A stretch of DNA of 64,000 nt from JAQIBY01 sp963676165 (GCA_963676165.1 OY781043.1:2976001-3040000); one strand, 5' to 3'. Numbered from the stretch's first letter, positions 36,137 through 45,256 are shown. Program-made: numbers and translations. The notes: a model not told the origin generated them from the sequence alone.

Positions 36137-36743
36137 AGTGGGTATTAAAAATTAAAAAACGTACTTTAAAATTATTTGTTAGTCGTACTTGTAGCGATTT
36201 TTAATAGCGTGACGATTTGAATTGAATTATGGATATTTTGCATTGAAACAAGCAATTATCCATGAATCAAGACAAATATATCTTCGCTCAACTTACAGAT
36301 TTCTTACCCAGACGGGTGTTTGACCGAATTGTCAGTAAACATGATGGGAATAAATATGTAAGGGCTTTCACTTGTTGGATTCAAATGTTATGTATAACGT
36401 GAAACTTAAAGCAACGGACATAGCTTATCAGTATAAAAAACGCTGGAAAGTGGAATTGTTCTTCAAGTGGATGAAACAACATCTTAAGATTAAATCTTTG
36501 GGGGAACAACTCTTAATACTGTAAAAATCCAGATGTATTGTGCGATCATCTCATACTGCCTTGTTGCCATAATTGGTAACAAGCTGAAAGTTGACCGCTC
36601 AATCTACGAAATTCTACAAATTCTCAGTCTATCTTTACTTGACAAAAAAAACTGTAAGAGAGGTGCTTACGAAATACGACTACAAAAACATCAAAGAACC
36701 TAAAAATAAACAATTAATAATCAGCGGGTTTTAAGTGCCCGCT
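36137..36743 (+). mobile_element. Decayed IS4-family insertion sequence
   Basis: Ends are suggested by AGTGGG (36137-36142) and its imperfect inverted partner CCCGCT (36738-36743). No target duplication is evident, so the borders are tentative. The interior carries the remnants of one IS4-type transposase, described separately. The hairpin at 36723-36743 (stem AGCGGG/CCCGCT) is the right end and may also act as a stop signal for the operon ending at 36762. Confidence 0.5.
36262..36734 (+). pseudogene. IS4-family transposase remnant (internal deletion plus frameshifts)
   Basis: The first 42 codons (from ATG 36262: MNQDKYIFAQLTDFLPRR ... FTCWIQMLC) match the N-terminal DUF4372 region of IS4 transposases. 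The frame then stops at a TGA just after 36390. The sequence jumps directly to the C-terminal part, with the middle and both central catalytic aspartates deleted. The Y-(2)-R-(3)-E-(6)-K signature of IS4 enzymes is intact in YKKRWKVELFFKWMK. Further on there is a one-base frameshift near 36495-36505 and another in the A8 run near 36643-36651, before the end at ISGF. It cannot encode an active enzyme. Confidence 0.8.
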
Positions 36744-36761
36744 AATGTAACATTTTATCAA

Positions 36762-37106
36762 TTAATTTGTTTCGGGAACATATACAACTTCCCCGTTATC
36801 AAGTTTATAACAAACTCCTAAACGAGAACCTTCTCCTGAAGTGTTTTCTTCTGACATTTTGTACTTTTCTAATTTCACACCTTCTTTATTAAGTATTTCC
36901 ATATTTTCTTTTCCAGGATTTTTAATTACCATATAATCATCATCTGTAAAAAGTTCTTTAACGTTTGAAGATTGCAGAAGAGCAAACAATAGAACAACAG
37001 CAAAAACCATTGCAACATCGAATAAATTTCCAACTCCTGACATTGGATCTTCATCTTCATCTGAGAAGAAATTACTATATTTTGATTTACGCGAATTAAT
37101 TTTCAT
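36762..37106 (-). CDS. DUF2149 membrane protein, ExbD/MotB-like candidate
   Basis: 114 residues. A charged N-terminus leads to DPMSGVGNLFDVAMVF and a single membrane helix (about 28-46), then a soluble tail. The family is DUF2149. The helix start NLFDVAMVFAVVLLFALL has an aspartate (Asp30) placed as in ExbD/TolR/MotB (PLIDVMLVLLV-like), where it carries the proton. Its gene overlaps the MotA/ExbB gene by 11 bases, consistent with a two-component proton channel. The soluble tail is too short for a peptidoglycan-binding domain. Equivalence to ExbD is my inference from sequence pattern and gene order. Confidence 0.85.
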   Translation of the reverse strand: MKINSRKSKYSNFFSDEDEDPMSGVGNLFDVAMVFAVVLLFALLQSSNVKELFTDDDYMVIKNPGKENMEILNKEGVKLEKYKMSEENTSGEGSRLGVCYKLDNGEVVYVPETN

Positions 37107-37770
37107 TATATGCTTGTCTTAACTGTACATTAATATTATTTAGTTCATTTTTGTCATTTTCAATTTCTTCATCAGGAAATACGTTTTCGATAATAAAATC
37201 AATATCGGTTAAATCTTTTACATACCAGTTTTTTTTGATTGTAAAAAACAAATAACAAATACCACCTAAAAACAACCCAACAACTGTTGTACTAAATGCA
37301 ATAAACAATTTTTCAGAAACCACCTCAATACTTCCGGTTGTCAAACCTTTTAAAGCCGGTCCCATCGGAATTAAAGTACCCATAAGTCCTAATATTGGGG
37401 CAATACGAATACCTAATTTCATTCTATCAGTTGTTTTTCTAACTTTTGCCTCAATATCAGACATTACCAAACCAACCAAAGATCTATCGGAAGGGTTACT
37501 TTCAACACCAACAGTAAATAATTTAACAAGCCATGGTGTTTTTTTCAATGAGAAAAAATCATTTTGCAAAGCTTCTCTCGATTTGTTCTTAGCTGTAATA
37601 CTAAAAATATATTTTCGCCATATTTTCATTGTATTTCTTCTATCGTTTGCTTCTCGAATAATTTTTCCGGTTTCAATTAAAACCCAAGCAGCCAATAACA
37701 AAAGTGCTATAATTACCGGTGCACTTAATGATGTTACAATTACATATAAAACTCTAACTAATTCTGTCAT
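37096..37770 (-). CDS. MotA/TolQ/ExbB-family proton channel subunit
   Basis: 224 residues with three membrane helices: about 8-33, 122-142 and 155-178. The last two contain the family core APILGLMGTLIPMGPAL (about 124-140) and AFSTTVVGLFLGGICYLFF. This is the ExbB/TolQ topology with a long cytoplasmic loop (35-120). In this family five subunits surround two small ExbD/MotB-type partners and couple proton flow to work in the envelope. The start overlaps the chelatase stop (TAATG), so translation is coupled. The likely partner is the DUF2149 protein, and the likely client is the chelatase or the TonB receptor. Confidence 0.9.
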   Translation of the reverse strand: MTELVRVLYVIVTSLSAPVIIALLLLAAWVLIETGKIIREANDRRNTMKIWRKYIFSITAKNKSREALQNDFFSLKKTPWLVKLFTVGVESNPSDRSLVGLVMSDIEAKVRKTTDRMKLGIRIAPILGLMGTLIPMGPALKGLTTGSIEVVSEKLFIAFSTTVVGLFLGGICYLFFTIKKNWYVKDLTDIDFIIENVFPDEEIENDKNELNNINVQLRQAYNEN

Positions 37771-40700
37771 TATTTTTTACCTTTTAAAAATCCGAAAACA
37801 ACTAATAAAACAACTACAATAAGAACAATTAATATTATAATGCTTTTAGTTTCGGTTAATGAATTATTTTGATTTTCTTCTTTCACAAATTTCTTTCCGT
37901 TAATAGTTTCAGCATTTTGAGACGAAACTTTATCAGGAGCAGAAACTCGTTGCTGATAATTTACGGCTAAATCGTTTAGCTCCTGCGAGCCCGGAGCTTT
38001 AAGACTTTGACTTACAAAATCTTTAAGTTTTTGGTTATCACCCTCTAAATATCCACCACTTTTACCAAATTCCACAATTGACTCTGCATATTGTTTTGCA
38101 ATATCCTGAGTTACAGAATCATCAGGCGACCAATAGCCTTTTCTTATTGTTTCAAGGAAAACTTCTGAATAATGTTGAAACGCGTATGGATTAGTTGTAT
38201 CGAGCCATTGTTTAATCTCTAAATTTTTACTGTCGGTAATAAATATTTCGTATGCTTGTTGCCAATTATCATCAGAAATACATTTTTCACGCATTATTTC
38301 CCAGCCCAACATATTTGCTATATTTTGAGAAACAATATCGGCGCCGGCATAACCTTCTTCTTTCATGCTTTCTATCCATTTAGGATTAAAAACACGAGCT
38401 CTAAAATCGCGTTGAATAGCTTCTTCGGCAGAAACAATTTTACCTTCGTCATTATCTCTAAGATCAACAAAATTAAGTTCAGGTTCTTTGCCAGAGATAT
38501 GTTTAATTGCTTGCGACAAACTACCACTAACCCACCAAGTATGTTTATTAGACATTGGCCATGCCCTGGCATTACTCCAACTCGACAATATAATTTCGGT
38601 GCCATTTATAGCCTCTCTAAAAGCAATTGAAGCTTTAACTCCCCATTTCCCATCGGTAAATGCATAATCGCATTCGTTAATATAAGCTTCAATAAGTTCG
38701 TCTCTATCGTCCCATTCGCCCGAACGATCTAACAAGTAACCGAAATTAGAATCGTCTAACGACAAAGGATCCCACCCAAACATACGTACTTTTGATTGCC
38801 AATCGGCATCTTGTTTTGAAATTCCATTTTCGATTAATATTGATTTTGCATGTTCGGTATTTTGATAAACATAGTTATTATCTTCATTTAACGAAGCAAC
38901 CATTTTTATAGCTTTATCAATTAACAACATTCGTGAAGGCAATTGCTCTCGATAAACATTTCTAGTTGACAAGAACACATCAATACGAGGACGACCAAGT
39001 TGTTCAGAAGGGATTAATTTTATATTGTGTACCTGATTTTTCTTATCCCAAACAGGCTCGACTCCCAGCAAATAAAATATTTGCGACTCAATAACTCCGT
39101 AATTTTCGTAACTAGGAAATGGAATAAGACTAAAACCTATTTTAACAGGATATCTGTTTGTTTTCGAGTAAACATCTTTTAAATAATCGTCGGTAATTTT
39201 TTTTGCAAGCTCCCATGATGCTTTTGAAGGAATTTCAAGCGGATTCATTAAATACATATTTCTACCACCAGGGACAACATTAGGATTTCTTTCAGGCGTT
39301 CCTGATGGACCCGGTGGAATAAATTTACCGTCGAGAGCTTTTAGAATATTACTTAGTTCTTCGTTAGTTTGCTTGAAATTATTATTTAAAGCTACTGCAT
39401 TATCAATACACTCTTGCATTAGCTTAGGCAAACTATCGCCAACAAAATGTCCTCCGGTTGAATTAATAGCTTCGACAGGAGTTAAACCATTATTTACAAT
39501 TAAACCAATAACAGTACGGGCTTTACTTTTCAATAAATCTTTTGCTAGCAATGGATTATTTGGAACATTATAAAACTGTTTTGATGCATTAATATATTTA
39601 CTTCCCATATTTTCAACTAAATATGTTAGTAATTGTTCGTCATCAGGCATTTCGCCTAAAACATGTAAACCTTCGGGGATAACTTCGTTTTTAATATCAT
39701 GGATATACATAAACACATCACCAATTTCATCATCAGATAAAATATCTTTATTATCCTTGTTTAAATTTAAATCATAGTCTAGTTTCTGAGCAACAACTTG
39801 TTCGGTGATTTTTTTTGCGAATTTCATACGGATAGCCCCATCTTCCATTTTCTGCCATTTAATAATATCAGATTCAAGGTTTAGGAGTTCATCAGACAAT
39901 CCGGCTTCCATTAAAGGAGGAGGCATAATATTGGTAATAATTGCTTTAGCTTTATGACGACAAGTTGTAACTTCGCCAACATTACTTGCCATCCAAGGAT
40001 TAATATTTGGCATATCACCAATAATAATATCAGGCCAATCTGATTCTGAAAGCATCTCTTGTTTACCGGGGAAAAGCCATTCAGAGCCATGAGATCCAAA
40101 ATGTATTAAAGCATCGGCTTTATATTGATTTTGCAACCAAAAATAAGTAGCTAAATAATTATGCGGAGGTGGAATGTTTATATTATGAGCTACAACATTT
40201 GCCTCTGTAGCATCTTGAGCTTCGCCTTTTAATGGTTGGGGTAATAAAGTAACATTTCCATATTTAACTTTAGGAATAACAATAAATTTTTCGTTGTTAT
40301 CGTTTGTCCAAACCATAAAATTGCCTGGCACCTCACCCCATTCTTCGACAACACGTTGGCGTTGTTTTTCAGGCACTTGCTCAACAAACCATTCGTTATA
40401 TTTGTCGACCGGAACAAGAACAGCTTTACCACTACGAGCAAGTTTATCTAATGTTCCTTTTTCCCAAACGCCCATTTGTCTACCATGATCTTGCATTGCA
40501 GCAAGCATTTGACTTTCGGTAGGCAAAATTCCGGTATTGTAATTTCTTTTATTAAGAGCTTTTAAAAGATTTATCATGCTTCGAGGAGCATTTAACTCAT
40601 TGGATGAACCTCGCATTAATCCGGCTTTATCAATATCTCTATCGTAAAAAACGATGCCTATTTTTTTTTCTTTATTAGGTTTATTTGCCAGATTTATCCA

Positions 40701-41762
40701 TGCGCTTGTACGATTAACAATACGGTTAATACGATCTGGAATTGGAGTTATTTCTTCCCCATCACGATTTCCCGATTGAGTTCCTCCAGACACTAGATAT
40801 TCAGCTCCTCCTGTAGACTCGTTTGAAGTAATTTGGTGGATTATACCACCTTCGGTTAATCCTGCATTTGTGCTATTTTTCCAATCATCAATTGATTCTT
40901 CCATAAACCAAACAGCATGAATACGAGGAACATCTAAAGAATCCCAAAATTCTGATTTTATTCTTGTATGCGAAGTCATCACAACAGCATCAGGCTTAAA
41001 CTTTTTTAAGTTTTCTTGAAAATCTGGAACTTCGGCAATAAAACAAGCTGCCAAAATATTTTTTTCTTTAAACTGCTTTATTAATGCATCAATTACTTTT
41101 GGTTGATGAAACAAATGATGATGATTCCAACTACCAATGGCAACACGTTTTAAGTTTGCAGTACGCACATCGTTTTTATTAAGATAGTCTAAAAACTCAT
41201 CAACATTTTTAAACTCTCCATAATCGGGATGATATACTGATGGAATTTCTGTAATATCAGGTGGAGGAGTAATTTCGCCTTGTCTACTACCATAGGTAAT
41301 AAGAATATACTCAATCATATTTTTTAACGACTCTTTAGATTTTCCGTAATACCCATACACATTAGGGTCGCTAATAATATTATCCTTTAATTGAGGCATC
41401 ATTGAAGCAAAACCACGTCCACGCCCCATACAATCAAACAGTAATAATTTAGGATTATCATTTATTGAACGTGAAAAAGTTCTGATAAATTCATTTTTTA
41501 AATCGGCATTAGGGAAAAGGGTTATAATAAAATCGTAATCGGATAAATTTAACATAGAATCATTAATAAAGTCCTCATCTTTAATATATTCCATATTTAC
41601 ATTTAGCTCTTTTTCATAAACTTGAATAGAGCTATAAGCCGCTCCAAAGCCTACAAATCCTATTTTAGGTTTACTATTATTTTTAAAACCTAAAAAACCA
41701 ATAATACCAACCACTAAAACAACAAGTATTATTATTAAAATAATTTTCTTTTGTTTACTCAT
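37770..41762 (-). CDS. hmuS: CobN/HmuS-like tetrapyrrole chelatase with N- and C-terminal membrane anchors
   Basis: 1330 residues, the size of the large chelatase subunits (CobN, ChlH, BchH). Core motifs include HFGSHGSEW (His554, His558), LFPGKQEMLS, DWPDIIIGDMPNINPW, and near the C-terminus FRARVFNPKWIESMKEEGYAGA. Unlike CobN it has a membrane helix at residues about 6-27 and another in the last 25 residues (SIIILIVLIVVVLLVVFGFL). The body is therefore tethered at both ends, probably facing the periplasm. No cobS/cobT or chlI/chlD partners are present. The neighbours, a TonB receptor, MotA/ExbB and DUF2149, are those of the hmu haem locus, whose HmuS acts on haem. I favour a haem/tetrapyrrole de-metallating role over cobalt insertion. 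Confidence 0.85.
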   Translation of the reverse strand: MSKQKKIILIIILVVLVVGIIGFLGFKNNSKPKIGFVGFGAAYSSIQVYEKELNVNMEYIKDEDFINDSMLNLSDYDFIITLFPNADLKNEFIRTFSRSINDNPKLLLFDCMGRGRGFASMMPQLKDNIISDPNVYGYYGKSKESLKNMIEYILITYGSRQGEITPPPDITEIPSVYHPDYGEFKNVDEFLDYLNKNDVRTANLKRVAIGSWNHHHLFHQPKVIDALIKQFKEKNILAACFIAEVPDFQENLKKFKPDAVVMTSHTRIKSEFWDSLDVPRIHAVWFMEESIDDWKNSTNAGLTEGGIIHQITSNESTGGAEYLVSGGTQSGNRDGEEITPIPDRINRIVNRTSAWINLANKPNKEKKIGIVFYDRDIDKAGLMRGSSNELNAPRSMINLLKALNKRNYNTGILPTESQMLAAMQDHGRQMGVWEKGTLDKLARSGKAVLVPVDKYNEWFVEQVPEKQRQRVVEEWGEVPGNFMVWTNDNNEKFIVIPKVKYGNVTLLPQPLKGEAQDATEANVVAHNINIPPPHNYLATYFWLQNQYKADALIHFGSHGSEWLFPGKQEMLSESDWPDIIIGDMPNINPWMASNVGEVTTCRHKAKAIITNIMPPPLMEAGLSDELLNLESDIIKWQKMEDGAIRMKFAKKITEQVVAQKLDYDLNLNKDNKDILSDDEIGDVFMYIHDIKNEVIPEGLHVLGEMPDDEQLLTYLVENMGSKYINASKQFYNVPNNPLLAKDLLKSKARTVIGLIVNNGLTPVEAINSTGGHFVGDSLPKLMQECIDNAVALNNNFKQTNEELSNILKALDGKFIPPGPSGTPERNPNVVPGGRNMYLMNPLEIPSKASWELAKKITDDYLKDVYSKTNRYPVKIGFSLIPFPSYENYGVIESQIFYLLGVEPVWDKKNQVHNIKLIPSEQLGRPRIDVFLSTRNVYREQLPSRMLLIDKAIKMVASLNEDNNYVYQNTEHAKSILIENGISKQDADWQSKVRMFGWDPLSLDDSNFGYLLDRSGEWDDRDELIEAYINECDYAFTDGKWGVKASIAFREAINGTEIILSSWSNARAWPMSNKHTWWVSGSLSQAIKHISGKEPELNFVDLRDNDEGKIVSAEEAIQRDFRARVFNPKWIESMKEEGYAGADIVSQNIANMLGWEIMREKCISDDNWQQAYEIFITDSKNLEIKQWLDTTNPYAFQHYSEVFLETIRKGYWSPDDSVTQDIAKQYAESIVEFGKSGGYLEGDNQKLKDFVSQSLKAPGSQELNDLAVNYQQRVSAPDKVSSQNAETINGKKFVKEENQNNSLTETKSIIILIVLIVVVLLVVFGFLKGKK

Positions 41763-41773
41763 TTTAATTAAAC

Positions 41774-43924
41774 TTAATATGTTAATGTTAAACTCATTAT
41801 AAAGTTTCGACCAACTCCGTTCATTCTTGAATCTTTAATTCTATAAACTTCATCGGTGATATTTTTAACAGCTATGCCTAAATCGAATTTTACGTCTTTA
41901 ACCATCCAATTAGCACCTGCTTGGAAATTTAACAATGTAAAAGCCGGTAATTTAATCGTAATACCTCCAATATATCCAGAAGTTCTATCTTGAGGGTCAA
42001 TTAAAAAAGCAGGATCGTTTATCATACCAGAAGCGATATCGCTAAATTCGGTAACATGCCAAGCATCAAAAGCAGCCCAAACATTAAATTTATTTGAATA
42101 TCTATTTTTATCCCAACGAATTCCAAGTTTAGCATTATCAGGCATTTCGCGAGCCAAATGTTCTTTTGTTTGAATATTTCTGGTATCCATCCAGGTTATA
42201 GAACCATAAGTGTTAAACGAACCGACTTTAGACAAATCCAGGAAGTAATAATTCCACTCAGCCTCAACACCTTGAGCATAAACATTTTCATCTATATTAG
42301 TAGACACATAAACAGCCTTATTTACGTCACCTGTAGGACTTGGAACTGTAATTGAGTCTATTCCTGCAAATGCTCCAATACGCCCATCAATAAAATTTGT
42401 TAAACTTGTATAAAAGTATGTTATATTAGATGTAAAATTGCGTCCATGAGGACGTAAACCTATTTCATAAGTCATACTTTTTTCCGGAGTAAGATTTCCG
42501 TCGCCACTAGGCATATTGTATCCGAAGAAAAATTCGCCTGAAGTACAAAGGTCTCCATAATTTGGTGCTCTAAAACCACTACCTACATTAGCAACAAGAT
42601 TTAAATTTTTATGTAATTTATATAATGCACTGCCACTAAAAGTAAAAGCAGCATTAGTTTGATCAACATTTAAAGCATCAATAGAAAATCCACCATTTGC
42701 AATAGCGGCAGCAATATTTGGATCAAGTTTACTAAGTTCAGGAGCTTCAGAAGTTAAATTATATATATCGCCTCTAACACCTAAATCGAATTGTAATTTT
42801 TGAGTAGCTTTCCATTCTCCTAAAACCGCAATTGCTCCGTTATTAAGTATTCCATGAGCATCTTCGGTTGAATTATCTAAAGCATGCCCTGATAAATCAT
42901 CGTGATGATAATGTAATAAATAAGTAATTTTTATACTTTCCTGTATATTTTGACAAGCTTGTCCGTCAAATCCTAAAGAATAATCATTTGAAACACTAAA
43001 AAACTCGCTATTAAAATGTTGATAATATGCGGTCGCTTTAATATTATTTAAAAAGCCTAATGATTTTCCTGTATACATAAATTTTGCAAGTTGACGTTTG
43101 CTTTTTGATGTTGCAGCAGGACGTGCATATAATTTGGACTCAGGGCTGTTATAATCTTGATAAGACAACTGTAATTGATTATTATCATCAATTTTATAAT
43201 TTAATTGACCATTATAATCAAATTCTTCCCAATAACTTGGATCTAAAACTTCGCCTCCGCCAACTCGTACATTATGGGCTTTACGACGGGTTAAACCTGC
43301 ATTAAGATACCATTTTGAGTTTGACAAAGTAATTTCAGGACGAATTGCATAAGAATTATCAGCTGTTGCATATCTTGATTTTACTTTTGCTCCAACTTTA
43401 AATTTATCTGTAAAAGTTGGTTCTTTTTCGGTTTTAACACTAATAACACCACCAATAGCATCAGTACCATACAAAACAGAAGCTGCACCTCTAATAATTT
43501 CAATTTTGTTGATTGAAAAACCATCAATAGTATTAAATGATGAACCCGAACTTGCAGAAGCTCTTGCAGTATTTGCTCTAACTCCATCAAATAAATTAAC
43601 CACTCTAAATCCGATAAAACCACGCACAATTGGTGTCCCCATTTGTGCTCCCGGATTTAAAACCCATATCCCCGAATGACTATTTATTATCTCAGAAGCT
43701 TGAGAAAGTTGAAAATCATTGATTTCTTTTTTATCTATTCTACTAACAGCTTGAGGAAGCTCCGATAATGGTTTTTCACTACGAGTAACTTCAACACTAA
43801 CCTCATCGAGAAAAATTGTATCACCAAAAACCACATCTCCTTTTTGCGCAAACAAGTTAAAAGAAGAATAAATAAACAAAAAAGCAATCAAAATTAATTT
43901 TAAAGAAATAAACGTGTTTTTCAT
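41774..43924 (-). CDS. TonB-dependent receptor, HmuR-like (haem/tetrapyrrole candidate)
   Basis: 716 residues. Signal peptide about 1-25 (NLFAQ), TonB box-like VFGDTIFLDEVSVEV, plug of about 45-165 (ASEIINSHSGIWV, GTPIVRGFIGFRV), then a 22-strand barrel ending ...NFIMSLTLTY. The haem-receptor FRAP motif is present at 451-454 (GSGFRAPNYGDL), followed by DGNLTPEKS in the place of the NPNL box. The conserved His usually found between those motifs is absent here. No HmuY-like haemophore gene is adjacent. First gene of the four-gene operon, 11 bases before the chelatase. It very likely imports a tetrapyrrole; haem, another porphyrin or a cobamide all remain possible. Confidence 0.9.
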   Translation of the reverse strand: MKNTFISLKLILIAFLFIYSSFNLFAQKGDVVFGDTIFLDEVSVEVTRSEKPLSELPQAVSRIDKKEINDFQLSQASEIINSHSGIWVLNPGAQMGTPIVRGFIGFRVVNLFDGVRANTARASASSGSSFNTIDGFSINKIEIIRGAASVLYGTDAIGGVISVKTEKEPTFTDKFKVGAKVKSRYATADNSYAIRPEITLSNSKWYLNAGLTRRKAHNVRVGGGEVLDPSYWEEFDYNGQLNYKIDDNNQLQLSYQDYNSPESKLYARPAATSKSKRQLAKFMYTGKSLGFLNNIKATAYYQHFNSEFFSVSNDYSLGFDGQACQNIQESIKITYLLHYHHDDLSGHALDNSTEDAHGILNNGAIAVLGEWKATQKLQFDLGVRGDIYNLTSEAPELSKLDPNIAAAIANGGFSIDALNVDQTNAAFTFSGSALYKLHKNLNLVANVGSGFRAPNYGDLCTSGEFFFGYNMPSGDGNLTPEKSMTYEIGLRPHGRNFTSNITYFYTSLTNFIDGRIGAFAGIDSITVPSPTGDVNKAVYVSTNIDENVYAQGVEAEWNYYFLDLSKVGSFNTYGSITWMDTRNIQTKEHLAREMPDNAKLGIRWDKNRYSNKFNVWAAFDAWHVTEFSDIASGMINDPAFLIDPQDRTSGYIGGITIKLPAFTLLNFQAGANWMVKDVKFDLGIAVKNITDEVYRIKDSRMNGVGRNFIMSLTLTY

Positions 43925-43949
43925 AATTACATAATTTAATTTTCAATTG

Positions 43950-43957
43950 CAAAAGTA
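43950..43957 (-). promoter_or_regulatory. Candidate -7 box for the hmu-like operon (TACTTTTG on minus strand)
   Basis: Exact TAnnTTTG match 26 bases before the receptor ATG. No TTTG at 19-base spacing. No Fur-type palindrome was recognised around it. Confidence 0.4.
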
Positions 43958-44107
43958 CACCAAGAATATATCCTTATTGTTAATTCAATGTCCAAACACA
44001 CAAATCCGGACTAATTATCAATATTAAGTTTTATTAACATATTACAAGCATCAATATTTATTTTAAACAGTCACAATAATTGCTCCCTTAGAAAACAATT
44101 AATTATT

Positions 44108-44115
44108 TATTTTTG
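44108..44115 (+). promoter_or_regulatory. Candidate -7 box (TATTTTTG)
   Basis: Exact TAnnTTTG match only 6 bases before the ATG at 44121, implying an almost leaderless message or a fortuitous match in AT-rich DNA. Confidence 0.3.
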
Positions 44116-44120
44116 TACAT

Positions 44121-45230
44121 ATGTGGAATCTCAAACAAAAACTTTCATTTATCTTAATTGCAACTGTTTTCACTTTGCATACACATGCTCAAATGAATCA
44201 CAGTGAATATTTCAGCGATATTTGTATTGAAAGAGACATCCCATATGGAAAAGCTGACGCTTGGGACATTTTTGGACCTGGAGTGTATAATGAAGAAGAA
44301 TTATGTTTTGATATCTACTCTCCTCAAACTGACACAGACACTTTACTCCCTCTTGTAATATTAATCAATGGAGGAAGTTTTTTAGGAAGTTCAAACAAGC
44401 GAGCAGATGTTGTTGCATGGTGTGATTCACTTGCCAAAAGAGGATATATAGCTGCTGCCATAAATTACAGAATTGGCTTTAACCCACTCATTAGCGGGGC
44501 GAAAATAGGACCTAGAATTGGAATGCAAAGAGCGGCATATCGATCTATTCAAGATAGTAGAGCTGCGATTCGATATTTTAAGCATCACCACAAAAAATAT
44601 AACATTGACACAACACGAATTAACTTAATAGGAAGTTCATCCGGTGGCATTATTGCTTTGCACACAGCATATATGGATGAAGGGGATAAACTTTATGAAA
44701 GCAAAAAATATGGTATTGGTGCAAACAATGCAGATTTAGATTGCATTGACTGCAGTACAGACTTAACGGATGAATATAGAAATCATACATGCAATGTCAA
44801 TGCTGTCATATCACTTTGGGGAGGAATTAGTGACCTAGACTTTATCGAAGCAAAAGATTCTGTCGAGCTGCTACTCATTCATGGAACTGCCGATATTATC
44901 GTACCATATAATACAGCATCTGTTTTCTTTTTGGGGCTGCACACTAGCATGTTACCCGAGCTCAATGGGTCAAACAGCATTCATAAATACATGACAAGTC
45001 AAAACATAACTCATGAATACTCTTTCTTTGTTAATAAACGCCATGTCATTCACAGCGATGGTCGGATTGTATTGAAGAAATTAAATCGAGCAGTTTTCCC
45101 TGGGAAAAATTGGACGGAGATCTTTTACACAGGCTTAAACTTCCTTGACAAGCATAACAAGAAGACACCTCCTTACAGACAAATTGTTAAACTAGGAGAA
45201 TTAGAAAACAAGAAAACAGAATCATTGTAA
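44121..45230 (+). CDS. Secreted alpha/beta-hydrolase (esterase)
   Basis: 369 residues. Signal peptide about 1-24 (LHTHAQ). Hydrolase fold with oxyanion segment LINGGSFLGSS, nucleophile elbow GSSSGG (Ser173), acid in LIHGTADIIVPYN, and histidine in NKRHVIHSDG. All triad members are present. An insert with CIDCSTDLTDEYRNHTC carries three cysteines and may form a disulfide, fitting an exported enzyme. It is probably a carboxylesterase or feruloyl/acyl-type esterase acting outside the inner membrane; the substrate is unknown. It stands alone, divergent from the hmu-like operon and convergent with pepD. Confidence 0.85.
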   Translation: MWNLKQKLSFILIATVFTLHTHAQMNHSEYFSDICIERDIPYGKADAWDIFGPGVYNEEELCFDIYSPQTDTDTLLPLVILINGGSFLGSSNKRADVVAWCDSLAKRGYIAAAINYRIGFNPLISGAKIGPRIGMQRAAYRSIQDSRAAIRYFKHHHKKYNIDTTRINLIGSSSGGIIALHTAYMDEGDKLYESKKYGIGANNADLDCIDCSTDLTDEYRNHTCNVNAVISLWGGISDLDFIEAKDSVELLLIHGTADIIVPYNTASVFFLGLHTSMLPELNGSNSIHKYMTSQNITHEYSFFVNKRHVIHSDGRIVLKKLNRAVFPGKNWTEIFYTGLNFLDKHNKKTPPYRQIVKLGELENKKTESL

Positions 45231-45256
45231 AGTTTTACAAATCCATTATATCTATC

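Noticed and set aside
38256..38630. 124-codon open frame on the plus strand inside the chelatase gene
   Set aside because: It lies wholly opposite the conserved CobN-like coding sequence, has no recognisable protein pattern and no promoter; a shadow frame.
37770..41762. Reading the large chelatase as the aerobic cobaltochelatase CobN of cobalamin synthesis
   Set aside because: No cobS, cobT or other cobalamin genes are nearby, both ends carry membrane helices, and the neighbours are TonB receptor, ExbB-like and DUF2149.
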